The translations under genes were made by a program, and so were the position numbers. Under the pieces are notes generated by a model. The model was not told where the DNA came from. It was given only the letters and a program-made list of their open reading frames with translations, and ran no database searches. This document shows positions 13,006 through 22,137 of a stretch of DNA of 64,000 nt, in pieces. Source of the stretch: Streptomyces albus subsp. chlorinus (GTDB taxonomy: Bacteria > Actinomycetota > Actinomycetes > Streptomycetales > Streptomycetaceae); the NCBI RefSeq assembly GCF_013302895.1, contig NZ_VJOK01000001.1:4238083-4302082 (forward strand), read 5' to 3'. How positions within the stretch are numbered: position 1 is the stretch's first letter; each line of letters starts with the position of its first letter.

Positions 13006-14982
13006 TCAGTCCTCGCTGGGCGCGCTCGGCAGCTTCGCCTGGATGAGTTCCATCACGGAGGAGTCGGTGAGGGTCTGCGTGTCCCCCAGCGTCCGGTTCT
13101 CCGCGACGTCGCGCAGCAGTCGGCGCATGATCTTCCCGGAGCGGGTCTTGGGCAGCTCCGCGACCGGCAGGATGCGCTTCGGCTTGGCGATCGGGCCGAG
13201 CTGCTTGGCCACATGGGCGCGCAGCTCCTCGACCAGCGCCTCGTCCTCGGCGGACTCGGCCACCTCGCCGCGCAGGATCACGAACGCGCAGATGGCCTGC
13301 GTCGTCTGCGGGTCGGTCGCGCCCACGACCGCCGCCTCGGCCACCTTCGGGTGCGAGACCAGCGCCGACTCCACCTCCGTGGTGGAGATGTTGTGCCCGG
13401 AGACGAGCATCACGTCGTCCACCCGGCCCAGCAGCCACACATCGCCGTCGTCGTCCTTCTTCGCGCCGTCGCCCGCGAAGTACCTGCCCTCGAAACGCGA
13501 CCAGTAGGTGTCCAGGAACCGCTTGTCGTCGCCCCAGATGGTGCGCAGCATGGACGGCCACGGCTCGGTGAGCACCAGGTAGCCGCCGGCGCCGTTGGGC
13601 ACCTCGTTCGCCTCGTCGTCCACCACCGTCGCCGAGATACCCGGGAGCGGCACCTGCGCCGAGCCGGGCTTGGTCTCGGTGACGCCCGGCAGTGGACTGA
13701 TCATGATGCTGCCGGTCTCGGTCTGCCACCAGGTGTCGACCACGGGGGTGCGGTCGGCGCCGATGTGGTGCCGGTACCACATCCACGCCTCGGGGTTGAT
13801 CGGCTCACCCACCGAGCCGAGGATGCGCAGCGACGACAGGTCGAACTTCGCCGGGATGTCGTCGCCCCACTTCATGCAGGCACGGATGGCGGTCGGCGCC
13901 GTGTAGAGGATCGTGACGCCGTACTTCTGCACGATCTCCCACCAGCGGCCCTTGTGCGGCGAGTCCGGGGTGCCCTCGTACAGCACCTCCGTCGCCCCGT
14001 TGGCCAGCGGGCCGTAGACGATGTACGAGTGCCCGGTCACCCAGCCGACATCGGCCGTGCACCAGAACACGTCGCTCTCCGGCTTGAGGTCGAAGACCGC
14101 GTGGTGCGTGTAGGCGGCCTGCGTCAGATAACCGCCGGTGGTGTGCAGGATGCCCTTCGGCTTCCCCGTGGTGCCCGAGGTGTACAGGATGAACAGCGGG
14201 TGCTCCGCGTCGAAGTCCCGCGGCGTGTGCTCGTCCGACTGGCGGCCGACCAGCTCGTGCCACCACACGTCCCGCCCCTCGGTCCAGGAGATGTCCTCCT
14301 GCCCGGTGCGCCTCACGACCAGGACGTTGCGCACCTTCTCGGTGCCCGGCCGGGTCAGCGCCTCGTCCACGGCCGGCTTGAGTGCGGAGGCCGCGCCCTT
14401 GCGGTAGCCGCCGTCCGAGGTGATGACGACACGCGCGTCGGCGTCCTCGATACGGGTCGCCAGCGCGTCCGCCGAGAAGCCGCCGAAGACCACCGAGTGC
14501 GGGGCGCCGATACGGGCGCACGCCAGCATCGCCACGACCGTCTCCGGGATCATCGGCATGTAGATCGCGACCCGGTCGCCCGCCTGCACACCCAGCTCGG
14601 TCAGCGCGTTGGCCGCCTGGGAGACCTCCCGCTTCAGGTCGGCGTAGGTGAGCGTGCGGGTGTCACCGGGCTCGCCCTCGAAGTTGATGGCGACCCGGTC
14701 GCCGTGGCCGGCCTCCACGTGGCGGTCCACGCAGTTGTAGGCGACGTTGAGCTTGCCGTCCTTGAACCACTTGGCGAACGGGGGGTTCGACCAGTCGAGC
14801 GTCTCGGTCGGCTCGGTGCCCCAGCTCAGACGGCGCGCCTGCTCGGCCCAGAAACCCAGCCGGTCGGCCTTCGCCTGCTCGTAGGCCGCGGCGGTCACAT
14901 TGGCATGCGCGGCCAGATCGGCGGGCGGGGCGAACCTCCGCTCTTCCTTGAGCAGGTTGGAGAGGGAAGAATGCTCGCTCAC
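13006..14982 (-). CDS. acsA: Acetyl-CoA synthetase (acetate-CoA ligase)
   Basis: This enzyme activates acetate with ATP and CoA to acetyl-CoA. The 658-residue length is standard. Visible motifs are the P-loop-like YTSGTTGKPKGI, the adenylate-forming core TWWQTETGSIMISPLPG, the hinge GRVDDVMLVSGHNI, and the C-terminal PKTRSGKIMRR with the Lys that is acetylated by Gcn5-like enzymes in this family. The start GTG 14982 has AAGGAGGAGG upstream and overlaps the stop of a 16-codon ORF (GTGA) that itself looks like a copy of the AcsA N-terminus. A DasR-operator-like sequence lies ~130 bases upstream of the start. A strong hairpin follows the gene. Confidence 0.95.
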   Translation of the reverse strand: MSEHSSLSNLLKEERRFAPPADLAAHANVTAAAYEQAKADRLGFWAEQARRLSWGTEPTETLDWSNPPFAKWFKDGKLNVAYNCVDRHVEAGHGDRVAINFEGEPGDTRTLTYADLKREVSQAANALTELGVQAGDRVAIYMPMIPETVVAMLACARIGAPHSVVFGGFSADALATRIEDADARVVITSDGGYRKGAASALKPAVDEALTRPGTEKVRNVLVVRRTGQEDISWTEGRDVWWHELVGRQSDEHTPRDFDAEHPLFILYTSGTTGKPKGILHTTGGYLTQAAYTHHAVFDLKPESDVFWCTADVGWVTGHSYIVYGPLANGATEVLYEGTPDSPHKGRWWEIVQKYGVTILYTAPTAIRACMKWGDDIPAKFDLSSLRILGSVGEPINPEAWMWYRHHIGADRTPVVDTWWQTETGSIMISPLPGVTETKPGSAQVPLPGISATVVDDEANEVPNGAGGYLVLTEPWPSMLRTIWGDDKRFLDTYWSRFEGRYFAGDGAKKDDDGDVWLLGRVDDVMLVSGHNISTTEVESALVSHPKVAEAAVVGATDPQTTQAICAFVILRGEVAESAEDEALVEELRAHVAKQLGPIAKPKRILPVAELPKTRSGKIMRRLLRDVAENRTLGDTQTLTDSSVMELIQAKLPSAPSED

Positions 14983-15029
14983 TTTTCCCCCTCCTCCTTG
15001 AGCAGGCTGGCCAGGTTTTCGTTGCTCAC
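14979..15029 (-). CDS. 16-codon upstream ORF mimicking the AcsA N-terminus
   Basis: GTG 15029, with GGGAGA seven bases upstream, opens a frame MSNENLASLLKEEGEK that stops at 14979-14981, overlapping the acs GTG. Acs itself begins MSEHSSLSNLLKEERR, so the short ORF looks like a tandem duplicate of the first codons of acs. Its last codons also form the Shine-Dalgarno of acs, so its translation should influence acs initiation. It may be a leader peptide or a by-product of a local duplication. Short, but well supported by RBS and arrangement. Confidence 0.5.
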   Translation of the reverse strand: MSNENLASLLKEEGEK

Positions 15030-15112
15030 GGCATCTCCCTTTCCCGGGGTGTGCGCTGTGTCCCGCCCTAGCTCATCAGCCGCCCCACCTCCATGACAAG
15101 GGCCGTCACCAC

Positions 15113-15128
15113 AATTGGTTTAGACCTG
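15113..15128. promoter_or_regulatory. DasR-operator-like sequence upstream of acs
   Basis: TTGGTTTAGACCTG matches the core of the palindromic dre consensus I remember (TGGTCTAGACCA) at 10 of 12 positions. DasR is the GntR-type N-acetylglucosamine regulator of Streptomyces, and metabolism of amino sugars releases acetate, so control of acs is plausible. Position relative to the acs promoter is not known. Confidence 0.35.
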
Positions 15129-15197
15129 TCGGATCGCGCGGGGACCGGGGGACTTGTCCGCTGTGCGAGGCCCCGTACCAGGAGCGGACGCACTCCC

Positions 15198-18194
15198 TCA
15201 TATGACCACGGAATCCGGACGAACGGCCGCGAACACCGGCCCGTCATCCCCGGTGTCCTCCGGCTCCGCCACATAGATCTGCGCCTCGCCCACATGGAAG
15301 TACATGCCGTGCAGTTCGAGCGTCCCCTCCCGCAGGCGCCGGGCCACGCACTCGTGCGCCGCCAGATGGTCCAGTTGCTGGACGATGTTCGCGAGGCAGA
15401 GGGCCTCCAACTCGTCGGCCGTCTCCCGGTCGGCGAGCCGGGGCCCTGCGACAGGCGCCGCTCCCCGGCACGCCGTGGTGCGCGCCGGGGGCCATGGGAC
15501 GGGATGCCCCTCGGTTCCGGGCTCGGCTCCTGCCGCCGAGGCCGCCGGAGCTGGCGTGCGTGCGGCCGGTGCCGCGCGTGCGGCCGGTGCCGCGCGTGCG
15601 GCCGGTGCCGCGAGTGCGGCCGGCGACGCGTGGGCCCGGTACCGCTCCAGGGTGGGGCGGCCGTGCCGCAGCCAGCGGCCGAGGGAGGTGTCCGCCGGCT
15701 CGCGGCCCGCGACCGCGCTGTCGTACAGCGCCCGCATCGCGCCGCACCCCGAGTGCCCGCAGACCGTCACCGACTCGACGCGCAACACCTCGATGGCGTA
15801 CTCGATCGCGGCGGCCACCGACTGGTCACCGCTCTCCCCACCCGGCGGCGGCACCAGATTGCCCACGTTGCGGACCGTGAAGAGATCACCCGGCCCGCTG
15901 GAGGTGATCATGCTGGTGACCAGCCGCGAGTCGGCGCAGGCCAGGAAGAGCTGGGAGGGACGCTGCCCCTCCTCGGCCAGCCGCGCCAGCTCGGCCCGCA
16001 CGAGTGGCGCCGTCCTCAGCTGGAAGTCGCGCACCCCGCCGAGCAGTTGCCCGCGCCGGGCGGAGGGGGAAGCGCGGTGCCCCGTCCTGGTGGGGAGAGC
16101 GCGGTGCCCCGGCCTGGCGGGGAGAGCCTGCTCGGCGTCGGCTGCGGGGGTACCGGCGGTGGGAGGCGCTGCAAAGGGGTCTGGGGTAGGGCGAGCTTTG
16201 GTGAGGGGAGCTTTGGTGAGGGGAGTCCCGCTCATGGACGTTCCGGTGGGTTCTCCGGGCGCGGGCGCTTCGGTTGCGGGCGCTTTGGGCGCAGGCGCTT
16301 CGGGTTCCGGAGCTTCGTCTGCGGGTGGTGGGTGGGCTTCCTGGGGTGACGACTTCTCGTGCTTGGGTGACGACTTCTCGTGCGGGGAGGTCGTGGTGAG
16401 GGGCTTGCCTGGGCTGTCGGTTGTCGGCCGGGGGCGCTGGTGGTTGCGCCACGGCGACCATGGGCGGCGGGTGCGGGTGGCCGCGGGCTCGCTGCTCTCC
16501 TGCCCCGTGCGGCCTTTGAACACCACCTCACCGCCGGAGGCCGTGTGCGCGGCGCGCCAGTCCTCCAGTGCCTCGAACGCCGCATGGTCCATGAAGGAGC
16601 CCTCCAGCTCCACGCTCGCCCGCGCCCCCTCCGGGACCTGGGCCAGCGCCCGGCTGAGCCGGGGCACCGCGAGAAACGTCAACTGCCCCCGGACGACCAC
16701 GCGAGAGACGATCGGGCCGCCGTCCCCGGAAGAGGGGCCCTGACGGGCGTCCTGGGGAAGGGCTCCCTGGGCACGGGCGCCCTTCCGGGGAGGCGCCCCG
16801 GCCGGCGCGGCGGAACCGTCCTGGAGATGGTGTGTCGTGTCCCGTACGACGGAGATCCGTGTCCGTGCCAGACGGCGCAGTGCCAGCACCACCGCGACCG
16901 CGAGTCCGAGGCCCACTCCCTCCAGCACACCGAGCAGCACGACCCCGACGGCGGTGACGCCCAGCACCACTCCCTCGCGATGACGCGCCACCGCTGCGAG
17001 GTGCCCCAGGTTCACCATGCGGAGGCCGACGACCATCACGAGCGTCCCCAGGGCGGCGAGAGGGATCAGCTCCAGCACGCCCACCAGCAGCGCGGCGGCC
17101 AGCAGCAGCCACACTCCTTGGAGCAGCCCGGCGTTCCGGCTGGCGGCACCGGCAGCGATGTTCGCGGTGCTGCGCACCGCGACTCCGGTGACGGGCAGTC
17201 CGCCGAGCGCTCCGGACACCGCGTTCGCCACGCCGTGCGCGCGCAGCTCCCGGTCCAGGTCGCTGCGCGGCACCCGGTTCTCCGCGCCGCGCGCCGCTGC
17301 CAGCTTGTCGGCGGCGACGGCGGACAGCAGCGCCTGGACGCTCGCCACCAGAGTGAGCGTCAGGACCGCCGTGGCCAGCCCGAGCACGGGGCCGTCCGGC
17401 AGTTGCGGGAGAGCGTGCGCGCGCCACGAGGGCAGATCGACGCGGGGCAGACGCATGTCGGCCGCCGCGGCGGCGCAGGTCGCCAGCCCGATGGCGACCA
17501 GCGCGGCGGGCACCTTCCCCACGACGGCCCCGAACGGCCCTCCGTGCTCCTTCAGCCGGGGCCACGCGAGCAGCACGGTGAGGGTGAGCACGCTGACGGA
17601 GAGGGCGGCGGGCTGGACCGCGAGCACTCTGCCCGGGAGCTCCAGCGCGTTGGTGAGCGGCGAGCTGTCCGGTGCGCCGCCGAACATGACGTGCGACTGG
17701 GCCAGCGCGATGGTCACGCCGATGCCGGCCAGCATGCCGTGCACCACCGCGGGGCTGACGGCGAGTGCCGAGCGGGCCACCCGGAGGTGTCCGAGGCCGA
17801 GCTGGGCGAGCCCCGCCGCGACGGTGACGGCGCAGGTGGCCTGCCAACCGTAGGTGTGGATCAGCTCCGCCGTGATCACGGTCAGCCCCGCTGCGGGACC
17901 GGTGATCTGCAGCGGTGATCCGCCGAGCCGGCCGCAGACCAGCCCGCCCACCACGCCTGCCACCAGCCCCGCCTGGAGCGGTGCGCCCGCGGCGAGCGCG
18001 ATGCCGAGGGAGAGCGGCAGCGCGATCAGAAAGACGGTGACGGAGGCGGAGAGGTCGGCCGACCAGCGCTTCGCCGTCGTGTGCCCGGCCGTCCGGCGCA
18101 GAGTTGGCCGGCGCCGTGGTGACCGGGGCTGACCTGCGGCGGGGCGCTCCGGGCTGTCGGCGGCACCGCCGCGGACAGGTGTGGGGTGGGACAT
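15198..18194 (-). CDS. SulP-family anion transporter fused to a beta-carbonic anhydrase
   Basis: This 998-residue protein has three parts. Residues ~45-430 are an SLC26/SulP membrane domain with GSPLQITGPAAGLTVITAEL and many helices. Residues ~480-555 look like a STAS domain (RGQLTFLAVPRLSRAL). After a long Pro/Ala/Lys linker (~560-690) with repeated EKSSP and PGHRA units, residues ~700-998 are a beta-carbonic anhydrase with zinc ligands in CADSR (~753) and CGHSGCGA (~811). An Ala/Pro/Arg repeat of ~35 residues interrupts the anhydrase domain near 850-886. SulP-anhydrase fusions are known in bacteria and are thought to import bicarbonate and hydrate/dehydrate CO2. AGAGGAGG precedes the ATG. 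Confidence 0.85.
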   Translation of the reverse strand: MSHPTPVRGGAADSPERPAAGQPRSPRRRPTLRRTAGHTTAKRWSADLSASVTVFLIALPLSLGIALAAGAPLQAGLVAGVVGGLVCGRLGGSPLQITGPAAGLTVITAELIHTYGWQATCAVTVAAGLAQLGLGHLRVARSALAVSPAVVHGMLAGIGVTIALAQSHVMFGGAPDSSPLTNALELPGRVLAVQPAALSVSVLTLTVLLAWPRLKEHGGPFGAVVGKVPAALVAIGLATCAAAAADMRLPRVDLPSWRAHALPQLPDGPVLGLATAVLTLTLVASVQALLSAVAADKLAAARGAENRVPRSDLDRELRAHGVANAVSGALGGLPVTGVAVRSTANIAAGAASRNAGLLQGVWLLLAAALLVGVLELIPLAALGTLVMVVGLRMVNLGHLAAVARHREGVVLGVTAVGVVLLGVLEGVGLGLAVAVVLALRRLARTRISVVRDTTHHLQDGSAAPAGAPPRKGARAQGALPQDARQGPSSGDGGPIVSRVVVRGQLTFLAVPRLSRALAQVPEGARASVELEGSFMDHAAFEALEDWRAAHTASGGEVVFKGRTGQESSEPAATRTRRPWSPWRNHQRPRPTTDSPGKPLTTTSPHEKSSPKHEKSSPQEAHPPPADEAPEPEAPAPKAPATEAPAPGEPTGTSMSGTPLTKAPLTKARPTPDPFAAPPTAGTPAADAEQALPARPGHRALPTRTGHRASPSARRGQLLGGVRDFQLRTAPLVRAELARLAEEGQRPSQLFLACADSRLVTSMITSSGPGDLFTVRNVGNLVPPPGGESGDQSVAAAIEYAIEVLRVESVTVCGHSGCGAMRALYDSAVAGREPADTSLGRWLRHGRPTLERYRAHASPAALAAPAARAAPAARAAPAARTPAPAASAAGAEPGTEGHPVPWPPARTTACRGAAPVAGPRLADRETADELEALCLANIVQQLDHLAAHECVARRLREGTLELHGMYFHVGEAQIYVAEPEDTGDDGPVFAAVRPDSVVI

Positions 18195-18472
18195 CGCGCC
18201 TCCTCTCGGTGTGGGCGGGCAAGGGCGCTCACGTCTCTGCGTGATCTTCTGGTTACTCCCAAGCGGAAGTAAATGGAATGTAATGCCAAGTAAAGCCTTG
18301 GTGAAGCGCGGGGTGGTGTCTGGCGGTCCGGGTTCCGTCCATCGAGTGAACGGTGCCGATAAGGCCGCTTGTCTTACTTGTCTTATTAACGTCTCGTGTC
18401 ACTTTTGTCCGCATGGCGACGCCGGTCCCGCCCGGTGACCGACGAGACAAGGCGAGAGGACGAGGTGAGCCG
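18195..18472. promoter_or_regulatory. Divergent promoter region, unusually A/T-rich
   Basis: This 278-base gap separates the SulP fusion from the deacetylase and is the most A/T-rich chromosomal intergenic stretch here. It holds an inverted repeat CCAAG-6-CTTGG (18286-18301) and a promoter-like TTGTCTTACTTGTCTTATTAA (around 18369). No ORF of note. The inverted repeat is a candidate operator for the divergent pair. Confidence 0.4.
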
Positions 18473-19738
18473 ATGGCAGCCACGCGAAGACGACCCGCTC
18501 TCACCACCGCGGTCCTGGCGGCGCTGGCGCTGTCCCTGGCTGCCGCGGGATGCTCCGGCGACGACACCGGGAGTCTGGGGGGCGCGCCGGACGGCGCGCC
18601 CAACGGCGGTCCGCAAGGCGAGGTCAGGCTCCTGGGCGACGGCTCGACCTCGCTGACGGGCCGGCAGCCTCTCCAGCCCACGCCCCGGAAGCTGAGGCCG
18701 GGTCAGAAGCCGCCGCAGTTCGTGGTCTTCTCGTGGGACGGCGCCGGCGAGGACGAGAAGCGGCTCTTCTCCCGCTTCCGCAAGGCTGGCAAGAAGTACG
18801 GCGCGGCCCAGACCTACTTCCTCAGCGGCATCTACACGCTGCCGGAGGACAAGGCGAAACGTTACGCCCCGCCCGGCCGCGCCCCGGGCGCCTCCGACAT
18901 CGGCTTCCTCAGGGACAAGAACGTACGTGCCACGCTCAAGCAGGTCCGCAAGGCGTGGCTGGAGGGCAGCGAGATCGGTACCCACTTCAACGGCCACTTC
19001 TGCGGGCCGGGCGGGGTGGACTCCTGGTCCGTCCGGCAGTGGAAGAGCGAGATCAGGCAGGCACGCTGGTTCGTCGAGCACTGGAAGACCACCACCGGCT
19101 GGCGGGAGGCCGAGGCGCTGCCGTTCGACTACAGCCGGGAACTGGTGGGCGGTCGCACCCCCTGTCTCGAAGGTCAGGAGAACCTCCTCAAGGCAGCGCG
19201 CCAGATGGGCTTCCGGTACGACTCCAGCGGCAACGGCACGCAGGTGTGGCCGGGCAAGCGGCACGGACTGTGGGACCTGCCGCTTCAGCAGGTCCCCGTT
19301 CCCGGCCGCCAGTTCGAGACCCTCTCGATGGACTACAACTTCCTCGCCAACCAGTCCGGAACGGTTGACGGGGCGGTCGAGAAGCGGCCGGTGTGGGAGG
19401 CGCAGATGCGCGACGGGCTCCTGCAGGGCTTCGAGCGCGCCTACCACGGCAACCGGGCACCGATGATCATCGGTAACCACTTCGAGGACTGGAACGGCGG
19501 CATCTACATGGACGCCGTCGAGGACGTCATGAAGACGGTCTGCCCGAAGAAGGGTGTCCGCTGCGTCTCGTTCCGCCAGCTTGTCGACTGGCTGGACGCG
19601 CAGGACCCGCGCGTGCTCGCCCAACTGCGCACCCTGGAGATCGGGGAGCGGCCCGAGGGCGGCTGGCGCTCGTTCCTGGCCAGGGAGGCGAGAGGCACGA
19701 AGGACGCCAAGAACGTCGAGCACACCGGGGAGAGGTGA
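18473..19738 (+). CDS. Secreted lipoprotein, polysaccharide deacetylase-like
   Basis: The 421-residue protein starts MAATRRRPALTTAVLAALAL with a lipobox ending AAAGC followed by SGDD, so it should be anchored to the outer face of the membrane. From about residue 80 it reads FVVFSWDGAGEDEKRLFSRF ... QTYFLSGIYTL, then EIGTHFNGHFCG and FEDWNGGIYMDAVEDVM. The FxWDGA / GTHxxGH pattern resembles the metal-binding motifs of carbohydrate esterase 4 (NodB-like) deacetylases, though more divergent than classic family members. A role in peptidoglycan or exopolysaccharide modification is plausible. The Shine-Dalgarno is GAGGACGAGG. It is flanked by a divergent transporter and a convergent ATPase. Confidence 0.7.
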   Translation: MAATRRRPALTTAVLAALALSLAAAGCSGDDTGSLGGAPDGAPNGGPQGEVRLLGDGSTSLTGRQPLQPTPRKLRPGQKPPQFVVFSWDGAGEDEKRLFSRFRKAGKKYGAAQTYFLSGIYTLPEDKAKRYAPPGRAPGASDIGFLRDKNVRATLKQVRKAWLEGSEIGTHFNGHFCGPGGVDSWSVRQWKSEIRQARWFVEHWKTTTGWREAEALPFDYSRELVGGRTPCLEGQENLLKAARQMGFRYDSSGNGTQVWPGKRHGLWDLPLQQVPVPGRQFETLSMDYNFLANQSGTVDGAVEKRPVWEAQMRDGLLQGFERAYHGNRAPMIIGNHFEDWNGGIYMDAVEDVMKTVCPKKGVRCVSFRQLVDWLDAQDPRVLAQLRTLEIGERPEGGWRSFLAREARGTKDAKNVEHTGER

Positions 19739-19924
19739 GGAGGGCAGGGCCCTGAGGGCGGCCCCGGCGCCGGGACGCCGGGAGGCCGGGACGCGGGGTG
19801 CCAGGGCGTGACCGTAGGGGATCGGCCGGCGCGGTCCTCCTTCCCCGGTGCGGACCTCCTTCCGGCTCACGGGGATGCGGCCGTGCCGGCCTGGAGCGGT
19901 GGAGGTCCGCGCTCTCGGCCCGCC

Positions 19925-20941
19925 TCAGGCCGGCTGCGGTGCGGTGGCCCGGGCGGGCTCCGGGACAGAGGTTCCGTGGGCCTCGCTCAGCACGAAAGAG
20001 GGATCGACCTGGGCGGCGAGGTCGACACCCGTTCTGGCGTTGCCCCAGCTCTCCGCGTTGCGCAGGTGGAAGTGCACCATCTGGCGGGTGTAGCGCTCCC
20101 AGTCACGCTTCTCGTACACCGCGTCGGCCGCCTCGTGGAGGGTCGCCAGGGCGCGGGCGTCCACCTCTTCGAGCTGCGCGAAGGGGCGCGGCCTGCCCTT
20201 CTCCATGGCGCGGACCCAATCCGAGTGGCCGACCGTCACCAGGAGGTCCTCGCCGGCTTCCTGGCGCAGGAAGTCGAGGTCGTCCTCGTTCTGCACCTTG
20301 TTGCCGACCACCTTCAGCGGTACGCCGAAGTCCCGTGCGTACTCCTTGTACTGGCGGTACACCGAGACTCCCTTGCGGGTCGGTTCGGCGACCAGGAAGG
20401 TCATGTCGAAGCGGGTGAACATGCCGGAGGCGAACGAGTCGCTGCCCGCCGTCATGTCGACGACCACGTACTCCTCGCGCCCGTCAACCAGATGGTTCAA
20501 GAACAGCTCCACCGCACCCGTCTTCGAGTGGTAGCAGGCGACGCCGAGGTCCGACTCGGTGAACGGGCCGGTGGCCAGCAGCCGGATGTCCACACCGTCC
20601 AGTGCCACTGTTCGTGCGCACGCGTCGTAAACCGGGTTGTCTTCCTGCAGGCGGAGCAGTCGCGAACCCCCGCCGGGGGGCGTCGTCTTGATCATCGACT
20701 CGGCGGAGGTGATCCGCGGGTTGCTGCCGCGCAGGTAGTCCTTGATGAGCGGCAGATGTGCCCCCATCGCGGGCAGTGCGGCCGCCTCCTCGTCGTCCAG
20801 ACCGAGTGCCGCACCGAGGTGCTGGTTGATGTCGGCGTCGACGGCGACGACGGGTGTGCCGTGGGCCGCGAGGTGGCGGACGAACAGCGAGGACAGCGTC
20901 GTCTTGCCGCTGCCGCCCTTTCCTACGAAAGCGATCTTCAT
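19925..20941 (-). CDS. CooC/MinD-type P-loop ATPase
   Basis: The 338-residue protein begins MKIAFVGKGGSGKTTLSSLF, the deviant Walker A of the ParA/MinD/CooC group with both signature lysines. It continues with VAVDADINQHLGAALGL and a second ATPase motif YVVVDMTAGSDSFASGMFTR. The absence of a DNA-binding domain and the resemblance to CooC-type proteins suggest an ATP-dependent maturation or localisation factor rather than plasmid partition. The C-terminal tail (from ~300) is Ala/Pro-rich. It is divergent from the leaderless Fic-like gene at 21048, sharing a 106-base promoter region. Confidence 0.75.
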   Translation of the reverse strand: MKIAFVGKGGSGKTTLSSLFVRHLAAHGTPVVAVDADINQHLGAALGLDDEEAAALPAMGAHLPLIKDYLRGSNPRITSAESMIKTTPPGGGSRLLRLQEDNPVYDACARTVALDGVDIRLLATGPFTESDLGVACYHSKTGAVELFLNHLVDGREEYVVVDMTAGSDSFASGMFTRFDMTFLVAEPTRKGVSVYRQYKEYARDFGVPLKVVGNKVQNEDDLDFLRQEAGEDLLVTVGHSDWVRAMEKGRPRPFAQLEEVDARALATLHEAADAVYEKRDWERYTRQMVHFHLRNAESWGNARTGVDLAAQVDPSFVLSEAHGTSVPEPARATAPQPA

Positions 20942-21012
20942 GTTCAATAGCGTAAGGCTGTGCGGACAGTGGCTGTGCAGGCGCGAGTGAAGAAGACCAC
21001 TCGATCGTGGGG

Positions 21013-21048
21013 TTGGGCCGCTCGGCCGGGTGCGTAGGGTCGTACGCA
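21013..21048 (+). promoter_or_regulatory. Leaderless promoter of the Fic-like gene
   Basis: TTGGGC (21013-21018) and TAGGGT (21035-21040) are separated by 16 bases, and the ATG follows the -10 by seven bases, so transcription probably begins at the start codon. Confidence 0.5.
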
Positions 21049-21911
21049 TGAGTAGCACCGCAGGCTCCAACGGACGCGCCGCGGCGTCCGCGGCTCCCGC
21101 AGCCGACCCGCTCGCCCCCCTCGCCGCACTGCCGGGCGTGCCCGACGCCGTGGAAGCTGTGCGCGCCTCGGTGGACCGGGTCTACGGGCACCGGATCATG
21201 CGCCGTCGCAGCAGTGAGGTCAGCGCGGAGGCCGCACTGCGCGGCGCGCGCGCCTCTGCCGCCGTCGAAGGCGCCGACTGGGCGCTGGAGGAGGTGCGCC
21301 GCCGCAGCGACTTCGGCACCGAGGCCGAGGCCCGGACGGTTGGTGCGGCTCTGCGGGTGACGGCCGAGGCCGGACAGCTGCTCGACATCTGGCAGCAGTC
21401 GCCGCTGCGCGTCCTGGCGCGGTTGCACCTGGTGGCCGCGTCCGGAGCGGCCCCCGACGACACCGTCGGGCGCCCGCGCCGCCCCGGTGAGCCGGTGCGG
21501 GGACCCGAACTCGGCCTGGAGCTGCCCGGCGCCGACGAGGTCGCGGCCCGGCTGGACGGCTTGGCCCAGCTCGTCTCGGGTGGTACCTCCGCACCCGCGC
21601 TGGTCACGGCGGCGGTGGTGCACGGCGAGCTGCAGGTGCTGCGCCCGTTCGGCTCGTGCAACGGGCTGGTCGCCCGCGCGGCTGAGCGCGTCGTCCTGGT
21701 GGGCAGTGGCCTCGACCCGAAGGCCATCTGCCCGGCCGAGGTGGGCTACGCGGAACTGGGCCGCGAGGCCTACCGCAAGGCGCTGGCGGGGTACGCCGCC
21801 GGAACGCCTGAGGGGATGACCGAGTGGATCGCGCACTGCGGACGCGCCGTCGAGCTGGGTGTACGCGAGAGCACTGCGGTCTGCGAGGCACTCCAGCGCG
21901 GAGCGGCCTGA
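21048..21911 (+). CDS. Degenerate Fic-fold protein (no canonical catalytic motif)
   Basis: This 287-residue protein is conserved next to the CooC-like ATPase in Streptomyces and is sometimes called an oxidoreductase. Its middle reads ARASAAVEGADWALEEVRRR and LRVLARLHLVAA, and then the segment VVHGELQVLRPFGSCNGLVA at ~194-213. This occupies the place of the Fic signature HPFxDGNGR, but His is replaced by Arg, Asp/Glu-Gly by Ser-Cys, and Arg by Leu. I therefore read it as a Fic-like domain that has lost AMP-transfer chemistry or changed its substrate. The N-terminal 25 residues are Ala-rich. The leaderless start (ATG) follows TAGGGT. Confidence 0.6.
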   Translation: MSSTAGSNGRAAASAAPAADPLAPLAALPGVPDAVEAVRASVDRVYGHRIMRRRSSEVSAEAALRGARASAAVEGADWALEEVRRRSDFGTEAEARTVGAALRVTAEAGQLLDIWQQSPLRVLARLHLVAASGAAPDDTVGRPRRPGEPVRGPELGLELPGADEVAARLDGLAQLVSGGTSAPALVTAAVVHGELQVLRPFGSCNGLVARAAERVVLVGSGLDPKAICPAEVGYAELGREAYRKALAGYAAGTPEGMTEWIAHCGRAVELGVRESTAVCEALQRGAA

Positions 21912-22137
21912 AAGAGCCTCCGACGGGGATCGTGAGCGTTTCTGGAGAGGGAACTGCGGGTGGGCCCCTGCAGAGGGTTCCGGTCCTTCCCGGACGGAAC
22001 GGTGTGGTCGCCGGGGCCGGCGGGACTGTGCTCGCTGTTGTGTGGTGCCGGACGCGCGGGCTGGATGTGAGGGCTGGAGGCGCTCAGCGCTCCTGCCCGT
22101 TTGATACCTGCTTGAGGTGAAAAGTAAAGATCTGCGC

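Noticed and set aside
12922..15096. Plus-strand ORF of over 700 codons across acs
   Set aside because: Antisense to a complete, well-recognised acetyl-CoA synthetase.
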